A stretch of DNA of 64,000 bases from assembly GCA_032250735.1 (NCBI GenBank), contig JAVVEP010000001.1, positions 124,001 to 188,000 of the forward strand, in the 5' to 3' direction. The position numbers were made by a program, and so were the translations under genes. This document shows, piece after piece, positions 27,106 to 36,483 of the stretch. Positions within the stretch are counted from its first letter, which is position 1. Each line of letters starts with the position of its first letter. Under the pieces are notes generated by a model. The model did no database searches. It was given only the letters and a program-made list of their open reading frames with translations, and was not told where the DNA came from. This DNA is from Gammaproteobacteria bacterium. GTDB lineage: Bacteria; Pseudomonadota; Gammaproteobacteria; SZUA-152.

Positions 27106-27301
27106 CCGCCGCCCGGCGGTGGTGAAATGACGCTCAGGGTCAGCTTCTGACACTCTGTGACAGCCATCACGGTACGGCGAGTTGCCCGGTTTTACACTGC
27201 ATTTCACGGCTTTCTGTTGTAAACCTTTTGTTGCCCTTGCCGCTATATCTCGCAGTAAAAGCATTATAGTCAGTCGTCTCTTCAGTTTGCCGGAATAGGA
27301 C

Positions 27302-30300
27302 ATGAGCGCCGCAAAACAACACTTGGACCATAAGCTGCTGAGAACCCTGTCGCCGCTGTGCGATCTTCCGCCCGATATGCTGGCGGAATTGAGCGGCAAA
27401 TCGCAGGTGGAACAGGTGGTGGCCGGGGCGACCATATTCACTATCGGCGAACGCGATCACCGCACCCTGTACCTGGTCGCCGGTACGCTGGAACTCACCG
27501 ATGCCACCGGGCGCAGCCGTCAATTAAAGGCCGACAGCAAAGAGGCCCGCCAGCCGCTCGACCCCCAAAAACCTCACCTCTATACCGCAGTCGCCAAAAG
27601 CGCCGTCTCACTGCTGAACATCGATACCAGCCTGCTGGAGATGCTGCTGGGCTGGGGCAGCAAGCAGACCTACGAAGTCTCCAATATCGAGGTGCATGAA
27701 GAGGAAGAGACGGATTGGATGAGCCGCTTCCTGCAATCCCGGGTTTTCCTCAAGCTGCGCGCCGAGAATATCCAGAGCATGCTGATGCGTATGGAGGAGA
27801 TCGCGGTACGCGCGGACGACGTCATCATCCATCAGGATGATATCGACGATAACTATTACATCATTGCCAAGGGATCGGCCAAGGTGGCCCGGCGGGTGGC
27901 CCCCGGCGCCCCGCTGATGAAACTGGCCATACTCACGGCCGGCACCGGCTTTGGTGAAGAGGCGCTGATCGGCAACAGCAAGCGCAATGCCTCGGTCACC
28001 ATGATGGAGGACGGCACCCTGATGCGCCTGTCAAAGGCCGATTTCATCAGCCTGCTGGTGGAGCCCATTTTGCAGTATGTGTCCTTTGATGCGGCGCAGG
28101 CGATGCGTAACCCGGACCTGGAATGGCTGGACGTGCGCAAGCTGGATGAGTTTTCCCGTGGCAGCCTGCCGGATGCCAGAAATGTCCCCCTGGCGGAGCT
28201 GCGCCTCGGTATCCGCAAGCTGAATAAACTCCACAAATACGTCGTCTTCAGTAATAAAGGTGATCGTGCCGCCGCCGCCGTATTCCTGCTGAATCAGCAG
28301 GGCCTTGATGCCTATGTGCTGGAAAAGGGGCTGGCTGCCGTGCCCGCCGCGAGCCTGCAAAAGACGGCACCGGAAGGCAAGGCGTCTACGACAGCTAAAA
28401 CAACTACGACAACAACCAAGGCAACCACGGCGCCCGCAGTGGAGGTGCCCACCCTGAAGACCCTGCCGGCGCACAGCGCGCCCGAAACGGCGGACAACAA
28501 GGTCGTCAATCTGCGCGGTGAAGCGGCCGACAACAGCGCCGAGAGCGATGGCCGGGTTGAGGCCTTGATGAGCAAGGCCAAGCAACGTGTGCAGCAGGAG
28601 ATGCAACGCACACAGGTGGCGGAAAATGCGCGCAAACAGGCGCAGGAAGAGGTTGCGCGCCTGAGGGCCGAGGCGGATGTCGCCCGGCAGCAGGTGGAGG
28701 CCGAGGCCCGTCGCGCGGCGGACCAGGCGCGCTCCGAGGCCGAACGTGCCGCGGCCCAGAAGCGGGCCGATGAGCTGGCGGTGCAGCAGGTCGAAAGAGA
28801 GGCCGCCGTACAGCGGGTACAGGCCGAAGTTGCCCGGGCAGAACATGCCGAGGCGGCCCGCGCGGCCGCTGAGAAAGAGATCGAACGCATCAAGCAGGAA
28901 ACCGCCCAGGCCCGCCGGGAGATGGAAGAGCAGGCAAGGCAGGCGGCGGAGAAGGCCAAGCAGGACGCCGAGGGCGAGATCATTCGCCTCAAGGCGGAGG
29001 CGGAGATGGCCCGTCAGCGCGTGGAAAAACAGGCAAAGCTGGCCGCCGATCAGGCCCGCAGCGAGGCCGAGCGTCAACTGTCGGAAAAGCAGGCCGAGGA
29101 GGTGCGCCGTCATCACCAGGAGGTAGAGGGCGCCCTGCAGAAGGCCGAGATCGAGGCGATGCGTGCCCAGCAGGCGGAGGCGGCCCGGCAGCAGGCGGAG
29201 GATGAAGCCGAGCGCATGCGCCAGAAGGCGGAAGAGACACAGCGCGAGATGGAAGAACAGGCGCGTCTGGCGGCCGATCAGGCGCGCTCCGAGGCGGAGC
29301 GTGACGCGGCCCGGCAGCGTGCGGAATACCTGGCGGAAAAGCAGGAAGAGATTGAAGAGGCACTGAGCCAGGCGGAGGTCGCGGCGGCGCGGGCGCATGC
29401 CGCAGAGAACGAGGTAGAGAAACTTAAACAGCAGGCCGAAGACGCCCGTCTGCAGGCCGAGCAACAGGCCCGTCTGGCCGCGGATGCCGCGCGTAGCGAG
29501 GTCGAGCGTGAAATCGCCGCGCAACGTGCGGAAGAGATGAGCCGTTTTCAGGCCGAGCGGGAGGAGATGGCCCGGCTCGCCGAAGAGGGAACCCTGCGCG
29601 CCAGGGCGGCCGAGGATGCCCGCCGACAGGCGGAGGCAGAGATTCAGCGCCTGAAGGTCGATGCCGAAGTGGCCCGCATGCAGCTGGAGGAGCAGGCGCA
29701 ACGGGTGGCCGATGCGGCGCGCACCGACGCGGAGCGCGAGTCTGCACGGGCGACCGCCGCCGAACAGGCGCGTCTGCAGGCGGTCAATGAACTCGAGCGC
29801 CTACAGGCCGAGGTGGAACAGGCCCGGCTGGAGACCCAGGAGCAGGCCCGGCTGGCCGCCGATGCGGCGCGTTCCGAGGCGGAACGTGAGGCGGCGCGCC
29901 TGCGTGGCCAGGAATTGGCGCTGCAACAGGAACAGCTCGAAGAGATCGCCCGTCGCGCCGAGGAGGAGACCGCCCGGGCGGAGCTGGCGGATGAGGCCCG
30001 GCAACGGGCGGAGAATGAGATCGCCCGTCGCCAGCTTGCGGCGGAAGAGGCCGAGGCCCGTGCCGCGGCCGAGGCACAGCGGGCGCGAGAGGCCGAGGCG
30101 GCCCGTCAGCAGATGGAAGACGAGATGGCGCAGCTGCGGGCCGAGGCGGCGGCCGCGCGGGCGCAGGTGGAAAAACAGGCGAGACTGTTTGCCGCCGCAC
30201 AACGCCTGGAGGCGGAAGAGTCCGACCGGGATCAGGCGGCACTGGAGGCCGAGCGTCAACGCCGTGAGGCGGAGCAGCAGCAGGCGGCGGCGCAGAGGCG

Positions 30301-31939
30301 TGAGGCCGAAGAGCTTGAGCGGCGGGAGCAGCTGGCGGCAGAGGTCACGGCCCGGCGCAAGCAACAGGCGGAAGAGGCGGTGCGTCTGGCCAATGAAGAG
30401 GCCGAGCGCGCGCAGGAGATCGCCGCGATCATGCGCCGCGAGGCGGAGGAAGAGATCAAGCGTCTGCAGGCCCAGGCAGATGCCTCGCGCCTGAAGGCCG
30501 AGCTCGAAGTGAAGCGTTCCATCGCGGCCTCGCGTCGTGAGGTGGATAAGAACAAGGTGAAGCAGGCGGCACAGGCCAAGGCCCGTAAGGTGGCCGCCAG
30601 CCAGGTCAGCAACAAGGCCGATGAGGATAAGGCGCAGCGCACCCGCGAGGCGCGTGCGGCGGCACTGCGCGCGATCGGCAGGAGCGAGGAAAATCTCGAT
30701 GAGTTTCTGGATCTGGAGACGTCCGCTGCCGAGGTGCATGCGGCGGACGATGCCATTATTGTCAACGAGGCACAGATTGAACAGCGGGCAAGAGACCGCG
30801 AAAACCTGATCGATCCCACCGAGGTTATGAAGGTCGAGAGACAGGAACAAAAACGTCAGTGGGTATCGGACGACTTTATCTGGGAGGCCACCCTGGGCTA
30901 TCGCACTGACCCGGATGTCGAGGCTGTGGGTTCTCCTGCGGACTCTGTCGGCGTACAGCCGGAGACGCCGAAAAAGGCGGACAAGCCGACGGGCAGGCAG
31001 TCGACCGAAGCAGCCGAAAAGGGCGCCGCGGCAAAACCCTCCCTGTTTGAGACACAGGAAATCAATCGCAATATCCGCCCGCAACTGGATGTGCCCCAGC
31101 GACGCCGCAAGCGCGCCTTCGGCATGAAGATGATGATCGGGGCAGTGCTGTTTCTGGCCGTGGTTTCGGGGGGCGGTTGGTATTACCTGTCCGGTGATCA
31201 GGCCGCGTCCCAGCTGAAACAGGCCGTTGGCCAGGGGACGCAGGCGCTCACCTCGATCAAGGATAAGGTGAATCAGACTATCGGCAACATGGGGAGTAAA
31301 GAGGATGAGGCCCCGGTCGCTGACAAGGCCGCCAAGCCGGTGGATGAGGCGGCGATGCAACGCCTGCGTGAGCGCCTGGAGTCGATGAAGGCCAGCGCAA
31401 AGGCGGAGACCGCAGACAAGGAAAGGCGTGAGCAGGCGCAACAGGCGGTTAGGGCCGATGCGCAGGCCCCATTCGCATCACCCCCGGCATCACCCCCGCC
31501 GGAGACCGTCCCGGTGGTCACCGCGCCGGGACCGGTCACGCCGGAAATGGCAGCCACAGCAATCACGGAAACCACGGAGACCACTGGGCAGGATGTCGCC
31601 CCGCTGGAGACCGTAGAGGACGTGATGAGGGCGCTGTCGGAACCGGCCGGTCCGGTTGAGGATGCAGGGTCCGATCAGCAGCAGGACGTGGTGGAGTCGG
31701 TTGACGGTCTGCCCATCATTGATGAGGCCGTCCCAGCAACCCTGCCGGAATCGGCGGGCAATGCAGCGACGGTGGACGAGGCCGTTGTTGATACTGTGGT
31801 TGAAACCATTGTTGAAACCATTGTTATCGAACCCACGGAATCGGTGGCGACGCCGGCGGAGGCGAGCACGCCCACAGAATCATCCATCGCAGCACCCACC
31901 GAGACGCTGGCCAACCCTGCGGAGCCGGCGGTCGAATAA
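27302..31939 (+). CDS. Giant cNMP-binding / rhodanese-like / coiled-coil transmembrane protein
   Basis: A 1545-residue protein I do not recognise as a named family. Seen in order: a degenerate cNMP-binding domain (about 12-115); a second, clearer one (about 140-260: DVIIHQDDIDDNYYIIAKGSAKVA, GFGEEALIGNSKRNASV); a rhodanese-like domain (about 273-342: LEWLDVRKLDEFSRGSLPDARNVPL) with S317 in the place of the catalytic cysteine loop (VVFSNKGDRA); a Thr-rich linker; about 690 residues of Ala/Glu/Arg/Gln-rich coiled coil (about 420-1107) made of ~75-residue repeats; a basic stretch and one transmembrane helix (about 1275-1296); and a Pro/Thr/Glu-rich C-terminal tail. Topology is probably N-in, with the last 250 residues periplasmic. 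It stands alone after the SPOR gene. A scaffold or cytoskeleton-like role is inference. Confidence 0.85.
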   Translation: MSAAKQHLDHKLLRTLSPLCDLPPDMLAELSGKSQVEQVVAGATIFTIGERDHRTLYLVAGTLELTDATGRSRQLKADSKEARQPLDPQKPHLYTAVAKSAVSLLNIDTSLLEMLLGWGSKQTYEVSNIEVHEEEETDWMSRFLQSRVFLKLRAENIQSMLMRMEEIAVRADDVIIHQDDIDDNYYIIAKGSAKVARRVAPGAPLMKLAILTAGTGFGEEALIGNSKRNASVTMMEDGTLMRLSKADFISLLVEPILQYVSFDAAQAMRNPDLEWLDVRKLDEFSRGSLPDARNVPLAELRLGIRKLNKLHKYVVFSNKGDRAAAAVFLLNQQGLDAYVLEKGLAAVPAASLQKTAPEGKASTTAKTTTTTTKATTAPAVEVPTLKTLPAHSAPETADNKVVNLRGEAADNSAESDGRVEALMSKAKQRVQQEMQRTQVAENARKQAQEEVARLRAEADVARQQVEAEARRAADQARSEAERAAAQKRADELAVQQVEREAAVQRVQAEVARAEHAEAARAAAEKEIERIKQETAQARREMEEQARQAAEKAKQDAEGEIIRLKAEAEMARQRVEKQAKLAADQARSEAERQLSEKQAEEVRRHHQEVEGALQKAEIEAMRAQQAEAARQQAEDEAERMRQKAEETQREMEEQARLAADQARSEAERDAARQRAEYLAEKQEEIEEALSQAEVAAARAHAAENEVEKLKQQAEDARLQAEQQARLAADAARSEVEREIAAQRAEEMSRFQAEREEMARLAEEGTLRARAAEDARRQAEAEIQRLKVDAEVARMQLEEQAQRVADAARTDAERESARATAAEQARLQAVNELERLQAEVEQARLETQEQARLAADAARSEAEREAARLRGQELALQQEQLEEIARRAEEETARAELADEARQRAENEIARRQLAAEEAEARAAAEAQRAREAEAARQQMEDEMAQLRAEAAAARAQVEKQARLFAAAQRLEAEESDRDQAALEAERQRREAEQQQAAAQRREAEELERREQLAAEVTARRKQQAEEAVRLANEEAERAQEIAAIMRREAEEEIKRLQAQADASRLKAELEVKRSIAASRREVDKNKVKQAAQAKARKVAASQVSNKADEDKAQRTREARAAALRAIGRSEENLDEFLDLETSAAEVHAADDAIIVNEAQIEQRARDRENLIDPTEVMKVERQEQKRQWVSDDFIWEATLGYRTDPDVEAVGSPADSVGVQPETPKKADKPTGRQSTEAAEKGAAAKPSLFETQEINRNIRPQLDVPQRRRKRAFGMKMMIGAVLFLAVVSGGGWYYLSGDQAASQLKQAVGQGTQALTSIKDKVNQTIGNMGSKEDEAPVADKAAKPVDEAAMQRLRERLESMKASAKAETADKERREQAQQAVRADAQAPFASPPASPPPETVPVVTAPGPVTPEMAATAITETTETTGQDVAPLETVEDVMRALSEPAGPVEDAGSDQQQDVVESVDGLPIIDEAVPATLPESAGNAATVDEAVVDTVVETIVETIVIEPTESVATPAEASTPTESSIAAPTETLANPAEPAVE

Positions 31940-32014
31940 AAGACTGTGGTGAGGTTGCCGTAAGGCAGACAGGCCCTTCGGCGCTGTCGCTGAGGGTTCA
32001 GGTGTGTCAGGCAA

Positions 32015-32572
32015 TCAGGGTGAAACCGTTGTCGCCGTCCCGTCCGTTGTTTTCGCCGTATAGTCAAAGCGGCTGGTCGCCAGCGGCTGACCACTGGCGT
32101 TACTCACCACCACCGTCCACTGGCCCGTCCATTCGGGCAACAGATTTTTGCTGGAATAGACCCGCCAGCGAGCCCCCTCGCCGACCTTGAAGGTCACCTC
32201 TGCCATCACCCGATCCTCGTATTCCCAGCGGTGGGTGACGATCTCACCGGCCAGACCCCGTAAATCCGAAAAGAAAAACAGGCGTTGAATGTCGTTTGCA
32301 ACCGTGCTCAGGTTGTCCACCGGCTCGCGGTTGACGATGGCCGAGGTGAACAGGGCGCGGGCGACGCTGCCTTCCACCGGCTCAGCATTGCTCTCTACCT
32401 GAGGCGTGTCGGCGATGACCGCCGGCGCGGTGTCGGTGGCCTCGGGCGCGGCCGTTTCCGCCATGCCTGACAGTGGCAGGCCGATGAGCAGGCCCCAGAG
32501 CAGGCCGGTGGCGAGGTGGCGTTTTCGGCGGATGGTCCCGGCGATCAGGGCAAGACGGCGTGCGGCAAACAT
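32015..32572 (-). CDS. Secreted DUF2914 protein
   Basis: A 185-residue protein with a signal peptide or N-terminal anchor (RHLATGLLWGLLIGLPLSGMAE) and a C-terminal DUF2914 domain (about 85-175: ARALFTSAIVNREPVDNL, FFFSDLRGLAGEIVTHRWEYEDRVMAEVTFKVG, YSSKNLLPEWTGQWTVVV). The domain's function is unknown. ATG 32570-32572 has AGGAG eight bases upstream. It converges with the giant coiled-coil gene, whose stop is 75 bases away; its start lies 157 bases downstream of the speA stop on the same strand. Confidence 0.85.
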   Translation of the reverse strand: MFAARRLALIAGTIRRKRHLATGLLWGLLIGLPLSGMAETAAPEATDTAPAVIADTPQVESNAEPVEGSVARALFTSAIVNREPVDNLSTVANDIQRLFFFSDLRGLAGEIVTHRWEYEDRVMAEVTFKVGEGARWRVYSSKNLLPEWTGQWTVVVSNASGQPLATSRFDYTAKTTDGTATTVSP

Positions 32573-32646
32573 AGTGACGGCTCCTGGCGTAAGGTGGTTT
32601 GTTGGGTGTAGGTTTCCGATGCAGGTTGAGGTGCGGGCATGCTGGT

Positions 32647-32682
32647 CGCTATCCCAGCCGCTACCCCAGCCGCTACCACGGG
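32647..32682. repeat. 12-bp tandem repeat, nearly three copies
   Basis: CGCTATCCCAGC, CGCTACCCCAGC and a partial CGCTACCACGGG lie between the DUF2914 start and the speA stop codon. Confidence 0.8.
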
Positions 32683-32729
32683 TTGGGGCCAGTGTAGCAG
32701 AGTCGCCCTGCGCGAGCAGGCTGCTGCGC

Positions 32730-34643
32730 TCACGCACTGTTCTTGAAATAGGTGTAGCCACTGAGCCCCGCGGTCAGTTCGGCCAGGTATTGGTCGCGCT
32801 GGCCGGCGCTGAGCGCACCCTGCTGGAGTTGCTGCCGATAGGCACCGAGCATCAGCTGGGCGTCAAAGTGTACGACGCGCAGCACGCTATCCACCGTGTC
32901 GCCATGGTGGAAGTGCTCCAGCCGGGGCTGGCCCTCGGCGTCCAGGCGCACATCCACGGCATTGGTGTCGCCGAACAGGTTGTGCATGTCGCCGAGAATT
33001 TCCTGATAGGCGCCGATGAGAAAGAAGCCCAGCCGATAGTTTTCACCGGCGCTGATGTCATGCAGCAGCAGGCTGGAATCGATGCCCTCGCCGTCGACAT
33101 AGTGGTCGATCCGGCCGTCAGAGTCACAGGTGATATCCTGCAGGGTGGCCCGCCGGGTGGGCTCTTCGTCCAGCCGACTGAGTGGCACGATGGGGAAGAT
33201 CTGGTCGATGGCCCAGACATCGGGCAGTGACTGGAACAGCGAGAAATTGCAGAACACCTTGTCCGCCAGTTTTTCGCTGAGCTCGTCGAGAATCGCCCGG
33301 TGGGCGCGCTGGGCCGGGTCCAGCTGTTGCTGCACCTGCCGGCATATCGCGAAATAGAGCTCCTCCGCCTGTGCCTTCTGCGGCATGCTGAGCACCCCGT
33401 GCACGTACATGGAGTGCGCCTCGGCCAGCCAGTGCGCGGCGGTGTGGTAGGTCTCGATGGCGGTACGGGGGTCGCTCCTGGCGCACAGCCCGTTCCAGAG
33501 ATCATGCAGCACCACCGGGGCATCCACGTCGGGCTCGCTGGTGATGCGGGCGCCAATCTTTTCCACATCGATGACATCGGTAATCAGCAGCGCATGGTGC
33601 GCAGTGAGCGCGCGGCCGGACTCGGTGATGATATCGGGGTGGGGCAGCCGGTGTTCGTCACAGGCCTCCCACAGGGTATGCACCACGTTGTTGGCGTATT
33701 CCTGCAGGCTGTAATTCATGGAACAGAGATTGCGTGAGCGGCTGCCCTCGTAATCGATGCCGAGTCCGCCGCCCACATCGATGCAGTGGATCTTCACCCC
33801 CATGCGATGCAGTTCGACATAGTAGCGGGCAATCTCGCGCAGGCCCTGCTGGATATCGCGGATGTTGCTCAGCTGCGAGCCCATGTGGCAGTGCAGCAGG
33901 CCGAGGCAGTCGAGCATGCCGGCCTGTTGCAGGCGTTCGATCACCTGCAGGGCCTGGGCGGCCGACAGTCCGAATTTGGATTTCTCCCCGCCGGTGTTTT
34001 GCCAGTTGCCCTTGCCGATGGAGGCGAGTCGCAGGCGCAGCCCGAGACGTGGGCGGATCGCGAGTCTGGCGGATTCCTCGATCACCAGCGCCAGCTCGGC
34101 GGGCTTTTCCAGCACGATGGTGATGTGGTGGCCGAGCTGCTGGCCGATCAGCGCCAGGCGGATGTATTCGCGGTCCTTGTAGCCGTTGCAGATGATGGTG
34201 CCCTGGGTGTTGTCGGGCGAACCGCCAGGGATGGACAGCGCCAGCACCGCCAGCAATTCCGGTTTGCTGCCACACTCCAGCCCGACCCGGGTCTGCGCAT
34301 CGCTGGCCGCCAGCAACTCGCTGACCACGTTGTATTGCTGATTCACCTTGATGGGATACACCGCAGTGAACCGGCCCTGGTAATGATGCGTCTCGATGGC
34401 CGCGGCAAAGGCGCGGCTGAGCTGGTGGACGCGATCGCGCAGGATGTCGGGAAAACGCACCAGCACCGGCAGCTCCAGCCCGGCCTGCTGGATGTCATCG
34501 GCCAGGTGATGCAGGTCAATGCTGGCAGTGGTGTTCTGCGGTGAGGGACGGGCGTGCAGGTGCCCCTCGTGCACATCAAAGTAGCCACCACCCCAGTGCG
34601 CAAAATTATAGACCGCGCGTGCCTTTTCGTTAGTCCATGTCAT
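32730..34643 (-). CDS. speA: Biosynthetic arginine decarboxylase
   Basis: PLP enzyme that converts arginine to agmatine for polyamine synthesis. The 637-residue length is typical of SpeA. It has the alanine-racemase-like barrel with the PLP lysine K99 in YPIKVNQQYN, GLECGSKPELLAVLA, CHMGSQLSNIRDIQ, DVGGGLGIDYEG and TESGRALTAHHALLI. It is divergent from speE, the other polyamine gene, with about 200 bases between them. The start ATG 34641-34643 has only a weak Shine-Dalgarno. Confidence 0.96.
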   Translation of the reverse strand: MTWTNEKARAVYNFAHWGGGYFDVHEGHLHARPSPQNTTASIDLHHLADDIQQAGLELPVLVRFPDILRDRVHQLSRAFAAAIETHHYQGRFTAVYPIKVNQQYNVVSELLAASDAQTRVGLECGSKPELLAVLALSIPGGSPDNTQGTIICNGYKDREYIRLALIGQQLGHHITIVLEKPAELALVIEESARLAIRPRLGLRLRLASIGKGNWQNTGGEKSKFGLSAAQALQVIERLQQAGMLDCLGLLHCHMGSQLSNIRDIQQGLREIARYYVELHRMGVKIHCIDVGGGLGIDYEGSRSRNLCSMNYSLQEYANNVVHTLWEACDEHRLPHPDIITESGRALTAHHALLITDVIDVEKIGARITSEPDVDAPVVLHDLWNGLCARSDPRTAIETYHTAAHWLAEAHSMYVHGVLSMPQKAQAEELYFAICRQVQQQLDPAQRAHRAILDELSEKLADKVFCNFSLFQSLPDVWAIDQIFPIVPLSRLDEEPTRRATLQDITCDSDGRIDHYVDGEGIDSSLLLHDISAGENYRLGFFLIGAYQEILGDMHNLFGDTNAVDVRLDAEGQPRLEHFHHGDTVDSVLRVVHFDAQLMLGAYRQQLQQGALSAGQRDQYLAELTAGLSGYTYFKNSA

Positions 34644-34742
34644 GGGCGGAGTATATCGGATTTAGCCGGACAATCGATGACACATTCTTGCGCCGACACG
34701 ATGTAAAAATGGCGGCCGAGCCCGCATAATAGCGCCCACTGA

Positions 34743-34778
34743 ACTGTGGTCTGTACTGTGGTCTGTACTGTGGTCTGC
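34743..34778. repeat. 12-bp tandem repeat x3 between speA and speE
   Basis: ACTGTGGTCTGT at 34743, 34755 and 34767 (the last ends in C), in the divergent promoter region of the two polyamine genes. Confidence 0.9.
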
Positions 34779-34842
34779 ACTACGGCGTGTGCTGCGGTGT
34801 TTTTAATGGCATGTTTTCTGTACACAAATTGAGGATGAGAGA

Positions 34843-35700
34843 ATGAGTGAAATCGCCGGCAACTGGTTTACCGAGATCTACGCGCCGCAGGGGACTGCCT
34901 TTTCATTGCGCATCACCGAACGCCTGGCCGAGGTGCAGACACCCTATCAGCGCATCGAGATCTTCGACACCACCGACTTTGGCAAGCTGATGGTGATTGA
35001 CGGTTTTGTGATGCTCAGCAGCCGCGACAATTTTCTCTATCACGAGATGATGTCGCACCCAGTGCTGTTTACCCACCCCCACCCCCGGGACGTGCTGATC
35101 GTCGGTGGTGGTGATTGCGGCACCCTGCGCGAGGTGCTGCGGCATGACAGTGTGGAGTCCGCGATCCAGGTGGAAATTGATGAGCAGGTGACGCGCCTGG
35201 CCGAACAGTATTTCCCGGAGCTGTGTGCGGCGAATCACGATGCGCGCGCCTGTCTGGTGTTCGATGACGCGATTCAGTGGGTCAGGGACGCCGCGGCGGA
35301 AAGCCTCGACATCATCATTGTCGACAGCACCGACCCCATCGGCCCTGCCGAGGGCCTGTTTTCCGAGGCCTTTTATCGCGACTGTCTGAAGGCGCTGCGG
35401 CCAGGGGGGCTGGTGGTGCAACAGAGCGAGTCGCCCCTGTTGCACATGGCGATCCTGCGCGACATGCACGCGGCGATGCGGGCGGCCGAGTTTGCCGATG
35501 TGAAGTCGCTGCAATTTCCGCAGCCGGTGTATCCGTCGGGCTGGTGGTCGGCGACCGCGGCGCGCAAGGGGCAGATGATAGAAGGGTTTCGTGAGGATGC
35601 CGTGCTGGCAAAGTCATTCGAGACAGAATATTACAGTGCCGAGATCCATCGCGCGGCCTTCGCCATGCCGCCATTTTTTTACCGCGGACTCGGTGCCTGA
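34843..35700 (+). CDS. speE: Spermidine synthase
   Basis: Transfers an aminopropyl group from decarboxylated SAM to putrescine. The 285-residue protein has the family N-terminus NWFTEIYAPQG, the nucleotide-binding VGGGDCGTLREVLRH, and the catalytic DSTDPIGPAEGLFSEAFY. Length matches E. coli SpeE (288). The usual GGGDGG reads GGGDCG. AGGATGAGAGA precedes ATG 34843. The divergent partner is speA. Confidence 0.95.
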   Translation: MSEIAGNWFTEIYAPQGTAFSLRITERLAEVQTPYQRIEIFDTTDFGKLMVIDGFVMLSSRDNFLYHEMMSHPVLFTHPHPRDVLIVGGGDCGTLREVLRHDSVESAIQVEIDEQVTRLAEQYFPELCAANHDARACLVFDDAIQWVRDAAAESLDIIIVDSTDPIGPAEGLFSEAFYRDCLKALRPGGLVVQQSESPLLHMAILRDMHAAMRAAEFADVKSLQFPQPVYPSGWWSATAARKGQMIEGFREDAVLAKSFETEYYSAEIHRAAFAMPPFFYRGLGA

Positions 35701-35733
35701 GGCGCAGGCCCCTTGCCTATATAAAATCTCGGT

Positions 35734-36192
35734 CTAGTTGCACCACTGGTCCACGGCCTTGCGGGCCTCGGCCAGGCGGGCCTGGATGTCGGCCTCTTCC
35801 AGATAGCGGCGTTCACCCTCCTCGGTGATGTCGTAAATGCGACCACCGATGCTGAGGCTGGCGACCCGCTTGCGGGCATTGGAACAGTTCTTGTCGCGCA
35901 CGGCCTTTTCCTTGTCGGCCTTGGCGGTGGCCTCGGCCTTGTCGGCGCGCTCCTTGTCGAAGGCCTCCAGCAGGTTCTTGCGGCTATCCGCCTGACTGCT
36001 GGGGGTGGCCGCCGTCGCGCCCGAGGAAGGCGGGGTGCTGGGGACATGGATCTGCTGGCTCTGCCCGTTGGGTGGGCGCTCGCCGTAGTGAATGTTGCCC
36101 TCGCTGTCGGTCCATTTATAGATCTTGCCGGCAACGCTGAGGGTGGAGGTGCATAACAGGCCGATGGCGATGAGGAGCAGTAATCTTTTCAT
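35734..36192 (-). CDS. Secreted DUF4124 protein
   Basis: A 152-residue protein with a signal peptide (MKRLLLLIAIGLLCTSTLSVA), the DUF4124 domain directly after it (GKIYKWTDSEGNIHYGERPP, about 22-42), a Ser/Pro linker and a charged helical C-terminal half with cysteines at about 103 and 151. DUF4124 proteins are common periplasmic proteins of unknown role in beta- and gammaproteobacteria. AAGGG lies before the ATG. It stands alone, downstream of and on the same strand as amtB, but separated from it by the amtB terminator. Confidence 0.88.
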   Translation of the reverse strand: MKRLLLLIAIGLLCTSTLSVAGKIYKWTDSEGNIHYGERPPNGQSQQIHVPSTPPSSGATAATPSSQADSRKNLLEAFDKERADKAEATAKADKEKAVRDKNCSNARKRVASLSIGGRIYDITEEGERRYLEEADIQARLAEARKAVDQWCN

Positions 36193-36406
36193 GCAAACCC
36201 TTTTTTAGTCTGGATGCTGGCCTGGATAGTAGGCCGGCGTATTGACGGTCGTGGGTGGATGGGGCAATGCGCTGTCTCGAGCATAGCGCGCCGCTTTGGG
36301 CCTGTAAATTGAACGGCATCACAGCCTGAAACTTTAGTGATATGCAGGGTTTAGCGCAGATTTTGAGATGAGAGCGAGCCTCTGAATCGATGGGGGAAGG
36401 CCCGGC

Positions 36407-36444
36407 AAAAAAAAGCGGGTGTCCTCGTGTTGAGGAACACCCGC
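36407..36444 (-). terminator. Rho-independent terminator of the porin-glnK-amtB operon
   Basis: Read on the minus strand, a stem of about 12 pairs (GCGGGTG...CACCCGC) is followed by eight T. It lies 40 bases after the amtB stop codon. Confidence 0.9.
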
Positions 36445-36483
36445 CAAGGCTTGTCTGTGTCGACAGACGTTGTGTAGAAGGTA

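Noticed and set aside
28031-31441. Long open frames on the minus strand opposite the giant coiled-coil gene (556 and 546 codons).
   Set aside because: They are mirror frames of a GC-rich, Ala/Glu/Arg-biased coding sequence. They lack ribosome-binding sites and protein-like composition, while the plus-strand product has clear domains.
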